DNA of 64,000 nt from Desulfobacter postgatei 2ac9. GTDB lineage: Bacteria > Desulfobacterota > Desulfobacteria > Desulfobacterales > Desulfobacteraceae. A program made the translations under genes and the position numbers. The notes below the pieces were generated by a model, which searched no databases, had not been told where the DNA came from, and saw nothing but the letters and a program-made list of their open reading frames with translations. The DNA is taken from the NCBI RefSeq assembly GCF_000233695.2, contig NZ_CM001488.1:1928203-1992202 (forward strand), in the 5' to 3' direction. Positions 1-9,949 of the stretch are shown here, piece by piece; the first letter of the stretch is position 1; every line of letters starts with the position of its first letter.

Positions 1-211
1 ATTTGGTCAATACCATCTGTATCCAAAATTTATCCAATTTATGTGAGGAGTATGAATTTTTAATTTTTTCCTGCAACTCAGCCAAATGTGCTTGATTCAG
101 GGAAATGGCAGGATATTTAAAAATTTCCTTCAAATTGGACTTGACTGGATACCGGCCAGATGGTGAAATACCATGTATAAAAGATGGTCTATCGTAGGCT
201 GTAAAAAACGA
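1..211 (-). other. Open minus-strand frame running off the window edge, no clear start
   Basis: A minus-strand frame is open from a TGA at 214-212 to the window edge (about 70 codons) and has a protein-like composition (it contains AYDRPSFIHGISPSGRYPV). It has no ATG; a TTG at 133 is the only plausible start and lacks a ribosome binding site. It could be the end of a gene that has lost its start, a remnant, or chance. I do not recognise it, and sequence to the left is needed to judge it. Confidence 0.2.
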
Positions 212-255
212 TCAAAATCGGAACCCAAAGCCTGTCCAAATTTAAAGGTGTTTTT

Positions 256-813
256 ATGAGTGAAAATTCCCATCACCTGATTCTGGGTGAGTTTGTTGAT
301 TTTTTAAGTGGCAAAACCATTACGGATACACACGATGAACGGTACCGCCAACAAATTGCCCGGCATCTGGTAAACGGTCTGGGATTTGATAAATCTGATA
401 TTGAGGCAGGGCGGCAAATAACCATTCATACCGCTTCACGCAGTGCGGTTGTGAATGTTGATTTTCTGGTTTACAGAAATCAACGCGCTGTCATGATGAT
501 CAATTATGCCCCAGGCTCCCTTGTGACCCGGCGTTTATCGACCCTGGCATTGTCGCGGTTGATTTTTGATTACCAGATCCCTATTGTGGTGGTCACCAAT
601 GGCCAGGATGCTGAATTGATTTCAGGAAAAACCGGAAAGGTCGAAGGGGAGGGGATCTTTGCCATTCCCGGCCCCGATCATTCTATTATCACATCGTTAC
701 CAGAAACATTTGAAACCGTGTCCGCCAAAATGGCCGGTCAGGCAGAAAAAATCGTTTTTGCCTGCATGGTGGACGGGGCCTGTATGATGGACGATGCATG
801 TGACGAATGTTAA
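256..813 (+). CDS. HsdR N-terminal-domain-like protein of unknown function
   Basis: This 185-residue protein resembles the stand-alone 'type I restriction enzyme R protein N-terminal' (HSDR_N_2) proteins common in deltaproteobacteria. The core at residues 20-135 has the look of a PD-(D/E)XK nuclease-like fold: a strand with VNVDFLVY near residue 69, then alternating strands such as IPIVVVTNGQDAEL. There is no helicase or specificity subunit nearby, so it is not a complete restriction system. The C-terminus is Cys/Met-rich (Cys near residues 171, 177, 182 and 185), possibly a metal site. ATG follows an AAGGTG ribosome binding site. The stop overlaps the convergent uvrA stop by 4 bases. Family assignment is from memory of the pattern; function is unknown. 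Confidence 0.7.
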   Translation: MSENSHHLILGEFVDFLSGKTITDTHDERYRQQIARHLVNGLGFDKSDIEAGRQITIHTASRSAVVNVDFLVYRNQRAVMMINYAPGSLVTRRLSTLALSRLIFDYQIPIVVVTNGQDAELISGKTGKVEGEGIFAIPGPDHSIITSLPETFETVSAKMAGQAEKIVFACMVDGACMMDDACDEC

Positions 814-3647
814 TCGGCTAAAACCCGGTTCAGGTAAAAACCCGTATGGGACAACGGTGTACGGGCCACTTGTTCAGGCGTGCCCTGGGCAATAATCTGT
901 CCACCCTGGTCTCCGCCGTCAGGTCCAAGATCAATGACATAATCTGCACATTTAATGACATCAAGGTGGTGTTCAATGACCACTACGGTGTTGCCTGCAT
1001 CCACAAGTTTGTCCAGAACCGCTAAAAGCCGTTTGATGTCATCGGTATGCAGGCCTGTGGTGGGTTCATCCAGAATATAAAGGGTTTTTCCGGTGCTTTT
1101 CTTGGACAGTTCCCTGGCAATCTTGATGCGCTGGGCCTCCCCGCCGGACAGTGTTGTGGCGGCCTGGCCCATTTTTATATACCCCAGCCCTGTTTCCACC
1201 AGTGTGGAAAAGGTGTGCCGAATTGATGCCATATTGTCAAAAAACTCAAAGGCCTGATTGATGGTCATGTCCAAAACCTGGGCGATGTTATTTCCTTTGT
1301 ACTTTATTTCAAGTGTTTCCCGGTTGAATTGTCTGCCTTTGCAGACATCACAGGTCACATAAACATCAGGCAGAAAATGCATTTCAATTTTGACGATGCC
1401 GTCCCCTTTGCAGGATTCGCACCTGCCGCCCTTGATATTGAAACTGAACCGCCCGGACTTGTATCCCCGGGCCTTTGCCTCAGGGGTCTTGGCAAACAAC
1501 TCCCTTATATGTGTCAGAATTCCTGTGTATGTGCCCGGATTTGATCGCGGGGTTTTGCCGATCGGGGATTGGTCAATATGGATGACCCTGTCGATATATT
1601 CCATGCCTGAAATTGCCTGATGTTTTCCAACGGGTCTTTCAGACCTGTTTATCCTGCTTGCAAGGGCCTGGTAAAGGGTTGAGAGAACCAGGGTTGATTT
1701 TCCTGATCCTGACACCCCTGTTACACAGGTTAAACATCCCAGCGGAAAGGAGACATCAATATCCTTAAGGTTGTTTTCGCTTGCCTTTTGGACAGTTAAA
1801 AATTTCCCGCTGCCGGTACGTCTGTGCTCAGGCACAGAAATTTTTCTTTTTCCGGACAGATACAGCCCGGTGAGACAGGATGCCTTGACCAGGTCTTCGG
1901 GCGGCCCTGAAAACATCACATGTCCGCCTTTAACCCCGGCCTTGGGACCCACATCAATAATGTGATCCGCAGCCAGCATGGTCTCTTCATCATGCTCCAC
2001 CACCAGCACGGTATTGCCAAGGTTCTTCAGGTGCATCAGCGTACTGAGCAGGCGCGCATTGTCCCGCTGGTGAAGACCGATGCTGGGTTCATCAAGCACA
2101 TAAAGGACACCGGAAAGTTTTGAGCCGATCTGGCTGGCCAGCCGGATGCGCTGGCTCTCTCCGCCCGAAAGGGTTGCTGCGGACCGATCAAGGGTCAGAT
2201 AATCAAGGCCCACATCTTCCATAAAGGAAAGCCGTTGAGACAGCTCTCCAAGAATGGATTCAGACACGGCTTTTTCCCTGCCGGACAAATGTAGCGAGTT
2301 AACAAAATCAGCGGCCTGTTTGACGGACATGGCGGCAATCTGCTGGATGGTTTTATCTGCCACCTGTACTGCCGAAGCGCCGGGATTCAGGCGGGAACCG
2401 TTACACTTGGAGCAGACCTTATGGCCCATGTATTTGCCAAGCTCTTGTTTGACAGAGGGTGATTTTGTATCCCGGAACCGGCGGGCAAGTTGTTCGATCA
2501 CGCCTTCAAAGGGTTTTTCATAAACGATTTTTTTCCCGGCCTGTTCAACATAAAAGGGGATTTTATGGGTGCCGGAACCAAAGAGGATAATTTTTTGAAA
2601 GTCCGTGGAAAGATCTTTAAAAGGGGTGTAGATATCTTCATTATAATGGGTTACCAGGGCATCTAAAAATTCCATATGACGCACGGAATCTTTTCCGGCC
2701 CAGGGCAGAACCGCCCCCTGGCGCAGGGACAGATGGTGGTTCGGGACAATTTTTGCCGGATGAAACTCCTTTAGATGGCCAAGTCCGTCACAATGGGTGC
2801 ATGCCCCCTGGGGGGAATTAAAGGAAAAACTGGCTGGAGAAAATTGCGGATAAAAGATACCGCAGGTGTGACAGGTGGCGGCTTCACTGAAAAGGGTCTG
2901 CTTTTTTAGATCCAGATTGTCAATGATCACCTGGCCTTCTGCCAGAGATAGTGCGGTTTCAACGGAATCAGTCAGCCTTTGTTCGATTCCTTGTTTTAAA
3001 ATCAGCCGGTCCACCACTACGTCGATGGAATGCGCTTTTTTTTTATCAAGCGCCTGTGCGTCTTCAATTAAGCAGACTTGCCCGTCAATTTTAAGCCTTG
3101 CAAACCCTTCCTTTTTCAGATGATGGATAAGCTGGCCGTGCCCGCCTTTTTTGTTTGTGACCACAGGCGCCAGCACCATAATTTTCTGTGCTTTTTCAGG
3201 CATTTGAAAAAGGATGCTTTGTATGATCTGATCAATGGATGCAGATGAAATGGGTTTGCCGCAGATATGGCAGTGGGGTTTGCCGGCCCTGGCAAAAAGA
3301 AGCCGCAGGTAGTCATATATTTCCGTGACGGTCCCAACCGTGGATCTCGGATTGTGGGAGGCGGTTTTTTGTTCAATGGCAATGGCAGGGGAGAGGCCCT
3401 CTATGGCATCCACATCCGGTTTGTCCATCTGGCCCAAAAACTGGCGGGCATAGGTGGATAAGGATTCCACATAGCGTCTCTGGCCTTCGGCATAAAGGGT
3501 GTCAAACGCCAGGGTAGATTTGCCGGAACCCGAAAGCCCGGTGACCACGGTCAGGCTGTTTTTGGGGAAGCTGACATCAATATTTTTCAGATTATGGGTC
3601 CGGGCGCCTTTAATTATGATGTGATCAATTGCCATTACGATTGCCAT
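810..3647 (-). CDS. uvrA: Excinuclease ABC subunit UvrA
   Basis: UvrA is the damage-recognition ATPase of nucleotide excision repair and loads UvrB on DNA. The 945-residue length is normal for the family. Both ABC halves are visible: Walker [10 protein letters not shown] near residue 40 and GVSGSGKST in the second half, two LSGGE signatures, and two LDEP Walker B motifs. The zinc-finger Cys pairs CHICG, CHTCG/CTHC, CSKC, and CESC with CDVC are all present. Two in-frame starts exist, ATG at 3647 and ATG at 3635 ([11 protein letters not shown]). The second matches the usual UvrA N-terminus better. The gene overlaps the end of pdxA by 11-23 bases, so the two are probably co-transcribed. Confidence 0.97.
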   Translation of the reverse strand: MAIVMAIDHIIIKGARTHNLKNIDVSFPKNSLTVVTGLSGSGKSTLAFDTLYAEGQRRYVESLSTYARQFLGQMDKPDVDAIEGLSPAIAIEQKTASHNPRSTVGTVTEIYDYLRLLFARAGKPHCHICGKPISSASIDQIIQSILFQMPEKAQKIMVLAPVVTNKKGGHGQLIHHLKKEGFARLKIDGQVCLIEDAQALDKKKAHSIDVVVDRLILKQGIEQRLTDSVETALSLAEGQVIIDNLDLKKQTLFSEAATCHTCGIFYPQFSPASFSFNSPQGACTHCDGLGHLKEFHPAKIVPNHHLSLRQGAVLPWAGKDSVRHMEFLDALVTHYNEDIYTPFKDLSTDFQKIILFGSGTHKIPFYVEQAGKKIVYEKPFEGVIEQLARRFRDTKSPSVKQELGKYMGHKVCSKCNGSRLNPGASAVQVADKTIQQIAAMSVKQAADFVNSLHLSGREKAVSESILGELSQRLSFMEDVGLDYLTLDRSAATLSGGESQRIRLASQIGSKLSGVLYVLDEPSIGLHQRDNARLLSTLMHLKNLGNTVLVVEHDEETMLAADHIIDVGPKAGVKGGHVMFSGPPEDLVKASCLTGLYLSGKRKISVPEHRRTGSGKFLTVQKASENNLKDIDVSFPLGCLTCVTGVSGSGKSTLVLSTLYQALASRINRSERPVGKHQAISGMEYIDRVIHIDQSPIGKTPRSNPGTYTGILTHIRELFAKTPEAKARGYKSGRFSFNIKGGRCESCKGDGIVKIEMHFLPDVYVTCDVCKGRQFNRETLEIKYKGNNIAQVLDMTINQAFEFFDNMASIRHTFSTLVETGLGYIKMGQAATTLSGGEAQRIKIARELSKKSTGKTLYILDEPTTGLHTDDIKRLLAVLDKLVDAGNTVVVIEHHLDVIKCADYVIDLGPDGGDQGGQIIAQGTPEQVARTPLSHTGFYLNRVLAD

Positions 3648-4659
3648 GCCGTTTTTGATTCACCGCCTGGACAGCCGCCATTTTAATGGCCTCTTTCATG
3701 CTTGTGGGGTCTGCTTTACCTGTCCAGGCAATGTCATAGGCGGTACCGTGATCCACGGATGTGCGTATGATGGGAAGCCCGATGGTGGTGTTAACCCCGT
3801 CCCTGAAATGCACCAGCTTGAAAGGAATGAGCCCCTGGTCGTGGTAGATGCAAATCACGGCGTCAAAACGACCCTCAACCGCGTGGAAAAATACGGTATC
3901 CGGGGGCAGAGGGCCTGTGATGTCAAACCCTTTTTCCCGGGCCTGCAAAACTGCCGGTAAAATGACATCCGCTTCTTCGTTACCGAACATGCCCTGTTCC
4001 CCTGCATGGGGATTCAAGCCTGCCACGGCAAGCCTGGGGTTGGGTATACCGAATCTTGTGATCAGGGTCTCCCGGGTCAGATTGATGATCCTTGTTATTT
4101 CCATGCTGCTTAGCCGTCCCGGCACCTGGGACAAGGGGATGTGAATAGTCGTTAAAACCACTTTCAGGCGCGGTCCTGCCATCATCATTGCAAAATTTTC
4201 AGTGCCTGTTTTATGTGCAATCAACTCTGTGTGACCATGAAAGGGTGATCCGGCCAGTTTCAGGCCTGTTTTGGTAATGGGGCCTGTAACCAGGGCATCA
4301 ATGGCACCGGACAGGGCAAGATCCACCCCGGTATTGATATAGGTTTCCATGGCGCGGCCGGTCTCCGGGGTGGGGTGCCCAAGTTTAGTGACATCCGGGT
4401 TCAGGCTGGAAAGTTGGAGCAGAAACCCTTTGGGAAAATTAGAAAAATCGCTGATTAAATCGTCTGTTATGACTAACTTTTGTAATATTTTATAATTAAA
4501 ATCTGCTTGTTTTAATATTTTAAAATCACCTAAGACAACAGGCGTACATAAATTTAGGATTTCAGGATCGGCAAGGCTTTTAATCACTATTTCAGGACCG
4601 ATCCCTGCCGGATCTCCCATGCTTATGCCAAGAATAGGCCGGTCTGATTGGGTATTCAT
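3625..4659 (-). CDS. pdxA: 4-hydroxythreonine-4-phosphate dehydrogenase PdxA
   Basis: This 344-residue protein is PdxA, which oxidises 4-phosphohydroxy-L-threonine in the deoxyxylulose-5-phosphate-dependent pathway to pyridoxal phosphate. Diagnostic stretches are the N-terminal GISMGDPAGIGPEI, the central PFHGHTELIA and LNPHAGEQGMFG, and CIYHDQGLIPFK with the metal-binding His/Asp residues. The C-terminus has the family's DHGTAYDIAWTGKADPTS. It overlaps the start of uvrA, suggesting a pdxA-uvrA transcript. No other pyridoxal genes are nearby. Confidence 0.95.
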   Translation of the reverse strand: MNTQSDRPILGISMGDPAGIGPEIVIKSLADPEILNLCTPVVLGDFKILKQADFNYKILQKLVITDDLISDFSNFPKGFLLQLSSLNPDVTKLGHPTPETGRAMETYINTGVDLALSGAIDALVTGPITKTGLKLAGSPFHGHTELIAHKTGTENFAMMMAGPRLKVVLTTIHIPLSQVPGRLSSMEITRIINLTRETLITRFGIPNPRLAVAGLNPHAGEQGMFGNEEADVILPAVLQAREKGFDITGPLPPDTVFFHAVEGRFDAVICIYHDQGLIPFKLVHFRDGVNTTIGLPIIRTSVDHGTAYDIAWTGKADPTSMKEAIKMAAVQAVNQKRHGNRNGN

Positions 4660-5143
4660 ACTTAGATACTGCTTTCATTTATATGTTAAAGTTTGAAATA
4701 TACTATTGACTCAACAGGGTGTAAATACAATTTAGGGACGAATTTGTGAAACCCTTATAAATTTGGGGGTTGATCGCTTTTTTAGACTTTTGTTTAATTT
4801 GAAGCAATTCAAAGGAAATCGTTAAAAATCGAAGAAAAAAAATTAAATGGTCTTTACGAATAGTTATTTTTTTAGAAAATACCTTTTGAAAATAGGGATT
4901 TGTCGAACCCATTGTAATTAGGGGGCATTCCTTTTGTTCCACAGAAAATATTATATAAAAACAAGATGTTGAAAAAATATACCACACATTATTCTAACTG
5001 TGATCTAACTATCTTTATTCCATTTGACCAATAACTCAAATTCACATAAAAAGCAGACCAACATACTACAATCATTATAACCGCTTTTAATGTCAAACCT
5101 CTTAGCCACTTTGTATTGTTTTGGAAGGCTGTGTATTGTTTAA
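4660..5143. promoter_or_regulatory. AT-rich intergenic region between divergent pdxA and dnaA
   Basis: These 484 bases are visibly AT-rich and must hold the promoters of both genes. I see no convincing coding sequence; a 94-codon minus frame at 4703-4987 has a composition typical of random AT-rich DNA. Just before dnaA, TGTATTGTTT occurs twice (5112-5121 and 5132-5141), exactly 20 bases apart. I found no good TTATCCACA box here, so I do not call an origin. The nearest one-mismatch box (TCATCCACA, about 5495-5503) lies inside dnaA. Confidence 0.4.
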
Positions 5144-6562
5144 ATGGATTCGTTTTTAAAAGAAGTCAAATTACATATTAAAGAACTAGTTCCAGACCAT
5201 TGTTACCGCATGTGGATTGAACCCGTGGTGTTGTCCACCCATGATGCTGAAACTATTGTCTTGTCAGTGCCTAATGACTTCTATGTCAAACGGCTCAAAG
5301 AAAATTATCAGGGCTATTTTGAAGAGGGATTTTTGCGTTTAGGCCAAAAAGGCCGAATTGAATTCAAGGTTGGCAAAAAAAAATTAAGATCAGGTCAAAT
5401 AAATTCAAATTTTGGCCAGACTCAAAAAAACCGGGCACAAACAACAAGCGGAGTGATGCCCGGCATCCTGTCACCTCTGAGTTTTCCATCAGACTTTCAT
5501 CCACAGTTGCCCGGCATGACACCGGCATTTCATTGCGGGCGCATGCTTAAAAAAAATTTTACATTTGACGATTTTGTTGTGGGGGACAATTCCAGTTTTG
5601 CATATACGGCCTCTTTATATCTGGCCCAGGGTAAACTTAACGGGACCGGCGTACTTTTTCTTTTGGGCAAGACAGGTCTTGGAAAAAGCCATCTGTCCCA
5701 GGCGGTCGGCCACCACATGCTCTCGCAAGACGGGGGCAAAAGGGTCTTTTATGTCACGGCCGAAGATTTCACCAATGAAATGATCTACTCCTTGAGAAAT
5801 AATAGTATTGACCAGTTTAAGGAAAAATACCGTCTTAAATGTGATGTGCTGATCCTGGAAGATGTCCATTTTCTGACAGGAAAGTCCGCCACCCAGAAAG
5901 AACTTGCCATGACCCTGGACTATCTGATTGATGCAGATAAGAAAATTATTTTTTCAGGTTGTGAACGGCCTGATGAGATCCCTAAATTAAATGACAACCT
6001 GAAATCCAGGCTGAATATGGGGGTTGTCACGGAGATCAAGGCACCGGATTTTGGAACACGGGTAAAGATTTTAAATAAGAAATCCAAGGCTATTCAGTGT
6101 GTCCTGCCCACACCTGTGACCGAATATATTGCCCAGGAAGCGTGTAATGATGTTCGTCAGCTTGAAAGTGCGCTTTTAAGCGTTGTTACCCGGGGGCAGC
6201 TGATGAACCGGAAAATTGATATTGAGCTTGCCAGGAACGTGCTTGAAAAAATGACCGGGACGCGAAAACGCATAACCATTGATCTGATTAAAAAAATGGT
6301 CTGTGAAGCGTTTGAAGTTTCCGAACAGGAACTTGTGTCTAAATCCAGGAAGCAACGTATTGTCAAACCTCGTCAGGTGGCAATCTTTCTATCAAAGAAG
6401 TATACGGATCAGCCCATAAAAACAATTGGTGCCAGTTTTAAACGGTACCATGCAACGGCCATCTATTCCATTAATGCGGTTGAAAAGGAAATGGAACAAA
6501 AAGGTCAACGTTACGAACAGATCCGGTATCTGGCCGACAAGCTTGAATCCGGTAGCTTTTAA
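5144..6562 (+). CDS. dnaA: Chromosomal replication initiator protein DnaA
   Basis: This 472-residue protein has the full DnaA layout. It has an N-terminal DnaB/DiaA-contact domain (residues 1-80, HCYRMWIEPV), a low-complexity linker (80-140), an AAA+ domain (140-345) and a C-terminal helix-turn-helix domain (380-472). Walker A is GKTGLGKSH near residue 175. Walker B is written LEDVHFL instead of the enteric IDDIQFL. The box-contacting motif reads KRYHATAIYS rather than RDHTTV, so DNA-base contacts may differ from E. coli. dnaN and recF do not follow; the next gene is on the opposite strand. ATG is preceded by a GGAAGG about 15 bases away, a rather long spacing. DnaA identity is sure; whether it is the only copy cannot be seen. 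Confidence 0.93.
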   Translation: MDSFLKEVKLHIKELVPDHCYRMWIEPVVLSTHDAETIVLSVPNDFYVKRLKENYQGYFEEGFLRLGQKGRIEFKVGKKKLRSGQINSNFGQTQKNRAQTTSGVMPGILSPLSFPSDFHPQLPGMTPAFHCGRMLKKNFTFDDFVVGDNSSFAYTASLYLAQGKLNGTGVLFLLGKTGLGKSHLSQAVGHHMLSQDGGKRVFYVTAEDFTNEMIYSLRNNSIDQFKEKYRLKCDVLILEDVHFLTGKSATQKELAMTLDYLIDADKKIIFSGCERPDEIPKLNDNLKSRLNMGVVTEIKAPDFGTRVKILNKKSKAIQCVLPTPVTEYIAQEACNDVRQLESALLSVVTRGQLMNRKIDIELARNVLEKMTGTRKRITIDLIKKMVCEAFEVSEQELVSKSRKQRIVKPRQVAIFLSKKYTDQPIKTIGASFKRYHATAIYSINAVEKEMEQKGQRYEQIRYLADKLESGSF

Positions 6563-6574
6563 ACTACACGATAA

Positions 6575-6793
6575 TCAGTTGGGTTTTGCGGCGTAATCAT
6601 TGTAGATCAAAAGTTTTTCCAAAATATCAATTTTGGGATGACGGAACTGCATAATGCAGCATTTTATAGATATCGCGCAATAATCAAAACAGAGCCGGGA
6701 GTTTTTATCAAATTCCCCAAAGCAGTCCGGAATGTCCATTGAGTCTTCTGTAATATTCGCTTTTCCTATTAACCGGTCTAAATGTATTTCCAT
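6575..6793 (-). CDS. Small Cys-rich conserved-type protein, unknown function
   Basis: This 72-residue protein starts at ATG 6793; an upstream TTG at 6805 is also possible. It has the pattern IPDCFGEFDKNSRLCFDYCAISIKCCI. That pattern of four or five Cys resembles small deltaproteobacterial proteins of the CxGxFdxxdxxCxxxCAlsxxC type, which may bind a metal or iron-sulfur cluster. It ends 13 bases from the dnaA stop, convergently. I cannot name a function. Confidence 0.5.
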   Translation of the reverse strand: MEIHLDRLIGKANITEDSMDIPDCFGEFDKNSRLCFDYCAISIKCCIMQFRHPKIDILEKLLIYNDYAAKPN

Positions 6794-6874
6794 ATGAAAT
6801 CCCAAGGCAAGTGGTTTTTATATTAGATATGTTAAAATATATATCTCTTTTTTTCAATCCGGGATTGGTAAAAA

Positions 6875-8491
6875 TTATACCATGGCTTCAAGTTTTTCCA
6901 CCAAAGGTGCAAGGCTTGCCTTTTCAAGTGCTGAAACCAGAATGCCCTGGTTTAAAAGCCAGGGTGAATCAAAATTGCTCAAATCAGCCTGATCCATTTT
7001 ATTGAATACATACAGTGTGGGGATTTTATTAAGATTCAAAGATTTCAGCAATTGGTCCACGGTCTCTTTTTGCTGCATGTACCTTGGATTTGAAATGTCA
7101 ATGACATGAAGAATCACATCTGCCTGCTCAAGTTCTTCCAATGTGGCGTGAAATGCTTCTAAAAGCTCCTTGGGCAGATTCTGGATAAAGCCTACTGTGT
7201 CCGTGATGATCACTTCCTTATCCCGGGGAAACCTCAGCCTTCGTGAGGAGGGGTCCAGGGTGGCAAACAGCCGGTTTGCTGCGATAATACTGCTCTGGGT
7301 CAGGGTGTTGAGCAATGTTGACTTGCCGGCATTGGTATATCCTACAATGGAGATGACAGGCAGATCTTTTCTTTTTCGTCTGGCTTTCTGCTGTTTTCGC
7401 TGTTTGCGGATTTTTTCGATCTCTTTTTTCAGCCGGGTGATACGCTCCCTGGCACGGCGCCGGTTGACCTCAAGCTTGGTTTCCCCGGGGCCTCTGCCGC
7501 CAATTCCGCCTGTCAGCCTCGACATGGCCGTGTTTTTGGTGATCAGGCGGGGAAGCATATATTCAAGCTGGGCCAATTCCACCTGGTATTTGCCTTCACT
7601 GGATTTGGCCTGTTTGGCAAAAATATCCAGTATCAGCTGGGTGCGGTCAATGACCTTCATCTCCACAAAATCGGTGATGGAACGTATCTGGGAGGGACTG
7701 AGCTCCTGGTCAAAGACGAGTAATGTGGCATAATTTTGGATGGCCTTAATAATCAGTTCAGATAATTTACCTTTGCCCACCACAAATTTAGGGTCAATTT
7801 TTTTTCTTTGCTGAATGGCCGATCCCACCACCTTGATTCGGCTTGTTTTGCATAATTCCTTGAGCTCATCCATTGAAATATGGGCGGAACTGATACCTTC
7901 CGTTGCCGCATTGATCAAAAAGGCGTTTTCTTGGCCGGTTTCTCCGCTGTACAGGCGGTTGTGCCGGGAAAGTTCGGATTCAAGTTCAAGAATCTGAGCC
8001 TGGCAGTCTGTATCCAGATGGTCAAGGGATGTGGCGGGCAAAATTCTGTAAGGGTCTGCTTCAGGATCGGGCAGAATATGCGCAGAGTACACAGGGCCGG
8101 GTGTTCCGTCGGCATTCAGGCAGATGGCCGTTATATAATCCAGGCGCAGAAGGGCAAGGTCGGTGAGATCATCCTGTGTCAAGGCCTCGTGGGACAGATG
8201 CGTATGAACGCAGCGCAGCCCCTTAAGTCGGCCCGGTCCGGGTCGATAATCCGGTGTGACCGGAATAACAATGCGTTGGGGTTCCCCTGCAATGACACAG
8301 ATGACTTTTCCGTTTCGATCCAGCAGAAGGCCGACCTGGCGGCGGATATCCCGGCTTATGTCAACAATTTCAATGGCGGCCTCCGGGGAAAGAATATATT
8401 CCGGCGGTGATTTGATATTGTAAAGATTTTCAATCCGGTTTATCTGGGCTTTGTTGAGCCCGTCAAGGTTGCCGTATACAATTCGTTTCAT
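6875..8491 (-). CDS. hflX: GTPase HflX, ribosome-splitting factor
   Basis: HflX is a GTPase that binds 50S/70S ribosomes and rescues stalled ribosomes under stress. I start it at ATG 8491 (MKRIVYGN), giving 538 residues, because the upstream extension overlaps dnaB in another frame and lacks family similarity. The N-terminal ~190 residues form the extra domain found in long HflX proteins. The HflX core has KFVVGKGKL, a LVFDQELSPSQ stretch, and GGIGGRGPGETKLE before a basic coiled-coil. The G domain has GYTNAGKST (near 384), DTVGFI and NKMD. It starts 2 bases before the dnaB stop codon, so it is coupled to dnaB. Confidence 0.94.
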   Translation of the reverse strand: MKRIVYGNLDGLNKAQINRIENLYNIKSPPEYILSPEAAIEIVDISRDIRRQVGLLLDRNGKVICVIAGEPQRIVIPVTPDYRPGPGRLKGLRCVHTHLSHEALTQDDLTDLALLRLDYITAICLNADGTPGPVYSAHILPDPEADPYRILPATSLDHLDTDCQAQILELESELSRHNRLYSGETGQENAFLINAATEGISSAHISMDELKELCKTSRIKVVGSAIQQRKKIDPKFVVGKGKLSELIIKAIQNYATLLVFDQELSPSQIRSITDFVEMKVIDRTQLILDIFAKQAKSSEGKYQVELAQLEYMLPRLITKNTAMSRLTGGIGGRGPGETKLEVNRRRARERITRLKKEIEKIRKQRKQQKARRKRKDLPVISIVGYTNAGKSTLLNTLTQSSIIAANRLFATLDPSSRRLRFPRDKEVIITDTVGFIQNLPKELLEAFHATLEELEQADVILHVIDISNPRYMQQKETVDQLLKSLNLNKIPTLYVFNKMDQADLSNFDSPWLLNQGILVSALEKASLAPLVEKLEAMV

Positions 8492-8492
8492 T

Positions 8493-9872
8493 TCATTTAA
8501 ACCCCTGGTATGCTTCGGGTGCCAGTTCCTCAAATCGGGTGTACTGGCCGTTAAACACCATATGTGCCGTACCAATGCTCCCGTTACGGTTTTTTGCAAC
8601 AATGATCTCTGCAGTTCCTTTTTTGGGATTGTCCGGCTCTTTATTGTAGACCTCGTCCCGGTAAATAAAGGAGATAATATCCGCATCCTGTTCGATGGCG
8701 CCTGATTCGCGTAAGTCAGACATCATGGGCCGTTTATCCGAGCGCTGTTCAAGGGCTCGGTTAAGCTGGGATAACGCGAGAACCGGAACGCTGAGTTCTT
8801 TGGCAAGGGATTTCAACGCCCTTGAAATATCGGCAATCTCAAGATCCCTTCGGTCGGAACGGATGGACGATTTCATTAACTGCAGATAATCAATGACCAC
8901 AAGGCCGATCTCTTTGTTTGCCTGGAACAGTTTTCGGACTTTGGCCCGAAGATCCATCACCGATATGGCAGGCGTATCATCAATGAAAATGGGAATCTCA
9001 TTGAGAATGCCTGCGGCATCCGTGAAATTCTGCCAGTCTTCAGGACTGAATACCCCACTGCGAAGCCGGTTGGCATCCACCCGTGCTTCGGAAGTTAACA
9101 GCCGCATGGATAATTGTTCTTTGGACATTTCAAGGGAAAACACAGCCACGGGTTTGCGGTAGTGAAACGCGACATTTCTGGCGATGTTCAGGGCAAAAGC
9201 AGTTTTTCCCATGGAGGGGCGGGCAGCCAGAATAATCAGGTCCGAACGCTGCAGTCCGGATGTGATCCTGTCCAGCCTTGGATATCCGGTTGAAAGCCCC
9301 GCAAGTCCGCCTTCCTTGCCCTGCAGCTCTTCTAACTGGTCAATATTCAGATTGATGAGCTCTGATAGGGGCTTAAAAGAACTGCCGGACTGACGGTCGG
9401 CAATTTTTAGGACTGATGCCTGGGACTCATCGAGTATATCTTTAAAGTCCCCCCTGTCCTCAAGACAGCGTTCAATGGTTGCAGAGCAGGTATTGATAAG
9501 CTGCCGCAAAGTGGATTTTTCACGGATGATCCTGGCATAATGGACGGCATTGACCGCCACCGGAGCGGCATCGGAAATTGCAGCAAGAAAAGCAGGCCCG
9601 CCAACTCCTTCCAATTCATCTTTTTCATTAAGGTGATTGGCAACGGTCACAAGGTCTGCAGGTTCCTCTTTTCTGGAAAGTTCTGTGATGGCCCTGAAGA
9701 TTTTTTTATGCGCTCCTTTGTAAAAATCATCGGGAGTGAGGATTTCAATAATGTCAAACAGGCTGTCATTATTGATAAAGATGGCAGACAGAAGCGATGC
9801 CTCTGCATCTGTATCATGGGGCGGAGTACGGTTAAGCAGGTGGTCTGATTTAACGGGTTCTTTTTTTGCCAT
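8493..9872 (-). CDS. dnaB: Replicative DNA helicase DnaB
   Basis: DnaB is the hexameric 5'-3' helicase of the replication fork. The 459-residue protein has the N-terminal primase-binding domain (residues 15-120, PPHDTDAEASLLSAI) and a RecA-like C-terminal domain with Walker A ARPSMGKTAF near residue 216. It also has VAVFSLEMS, Walker B VVIDYLQLM, the SRALKSLAKEL motif and the arginine-finger region QLNRALEQRSDKRP. I chose ATG 9872 over GTG 9875 because the AAAGGT binding site is better spaced. It sits downstream of rplI behind a strong terminator, and hflX follows directly. Confidence 0.96.
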   Translation of the reverse strand: MAKKEPVKSDHLLNRTPPHDTDAEASLLSAIFINNDSLFDIIEILTPDDFYKGAHKKIFRAITELSRKEEPADLVTVANHLNEKDELEGVGGPAFLAAISDAAPVAVNAVHYARIIREKSTLRQLINTCSATIERCLEDRGDFKDILDESQASVLKIADRQSGSSFKPLSELINLNIDQLEELQGKEGGLAGLSTGYPRLDRITSGLQRSDLIILAARPSMGKTAFALNIARNVAFHYRKPVAVFSLEMSKEQLSMRLLTSEARVDANRLRSGVFSPEDWQNFTDAAGILNEIPIFIDDTPAISVMDLRAKVRKLFQANKEIGLVVIDYLQLMKSSIRSDRRDLEIADISRALKSLAKELSVPVLALSQLNRALEQRSDKRPMMSDLRESGAIEQDADIISFIYRDEVYNKEPDNPKKGTAEIIVAKNRNGSIGTAHMVFNGQYTRFEELAPEAYQGFK

Positions 9873-9883
9873 CACGGACCTTT

Positions 9884-9940
9884 AAAAAAAATCTCTGCAG
9901 ACCCTTGGACTCCTGTTGGATTCTAAAGGTCTGCAGAGAT
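9884..9940 (-). terminator. Rho-independent terminator after rplI
   Basis: A perfect 13-bp inverted repeat (ATCTCTGCAGACC at 9891-9903 and its complement at 9928-9940) is followed on the minus strand by a run of U from the A tract at 9884-9890. It should end most rpsF-operon transcripts before dnaB. Confidence 0.85.
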
Positions 9941-9949
9941 ATATCGGAA

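Noticed and set aside
4703-4987. 94-codon minus-strand ORF upstream of dnaA
   Set aside because: Random-looking composition in AT-rich DNA, no ribosome binding site, no recognisable motif; the space is needed for divergent promoters.
4660-5143. Replication origin next to dnaA
   Set aside because: No cluster of TTATCCACA boxes; only one single-mismatch box inside dnaA. AT-richness alone is not enough.
6851-6866. Terminator after hflX
   Set aside because: CAATCC-G-GGATTG is too tight a hairpin, and neither strand has a U run after it.
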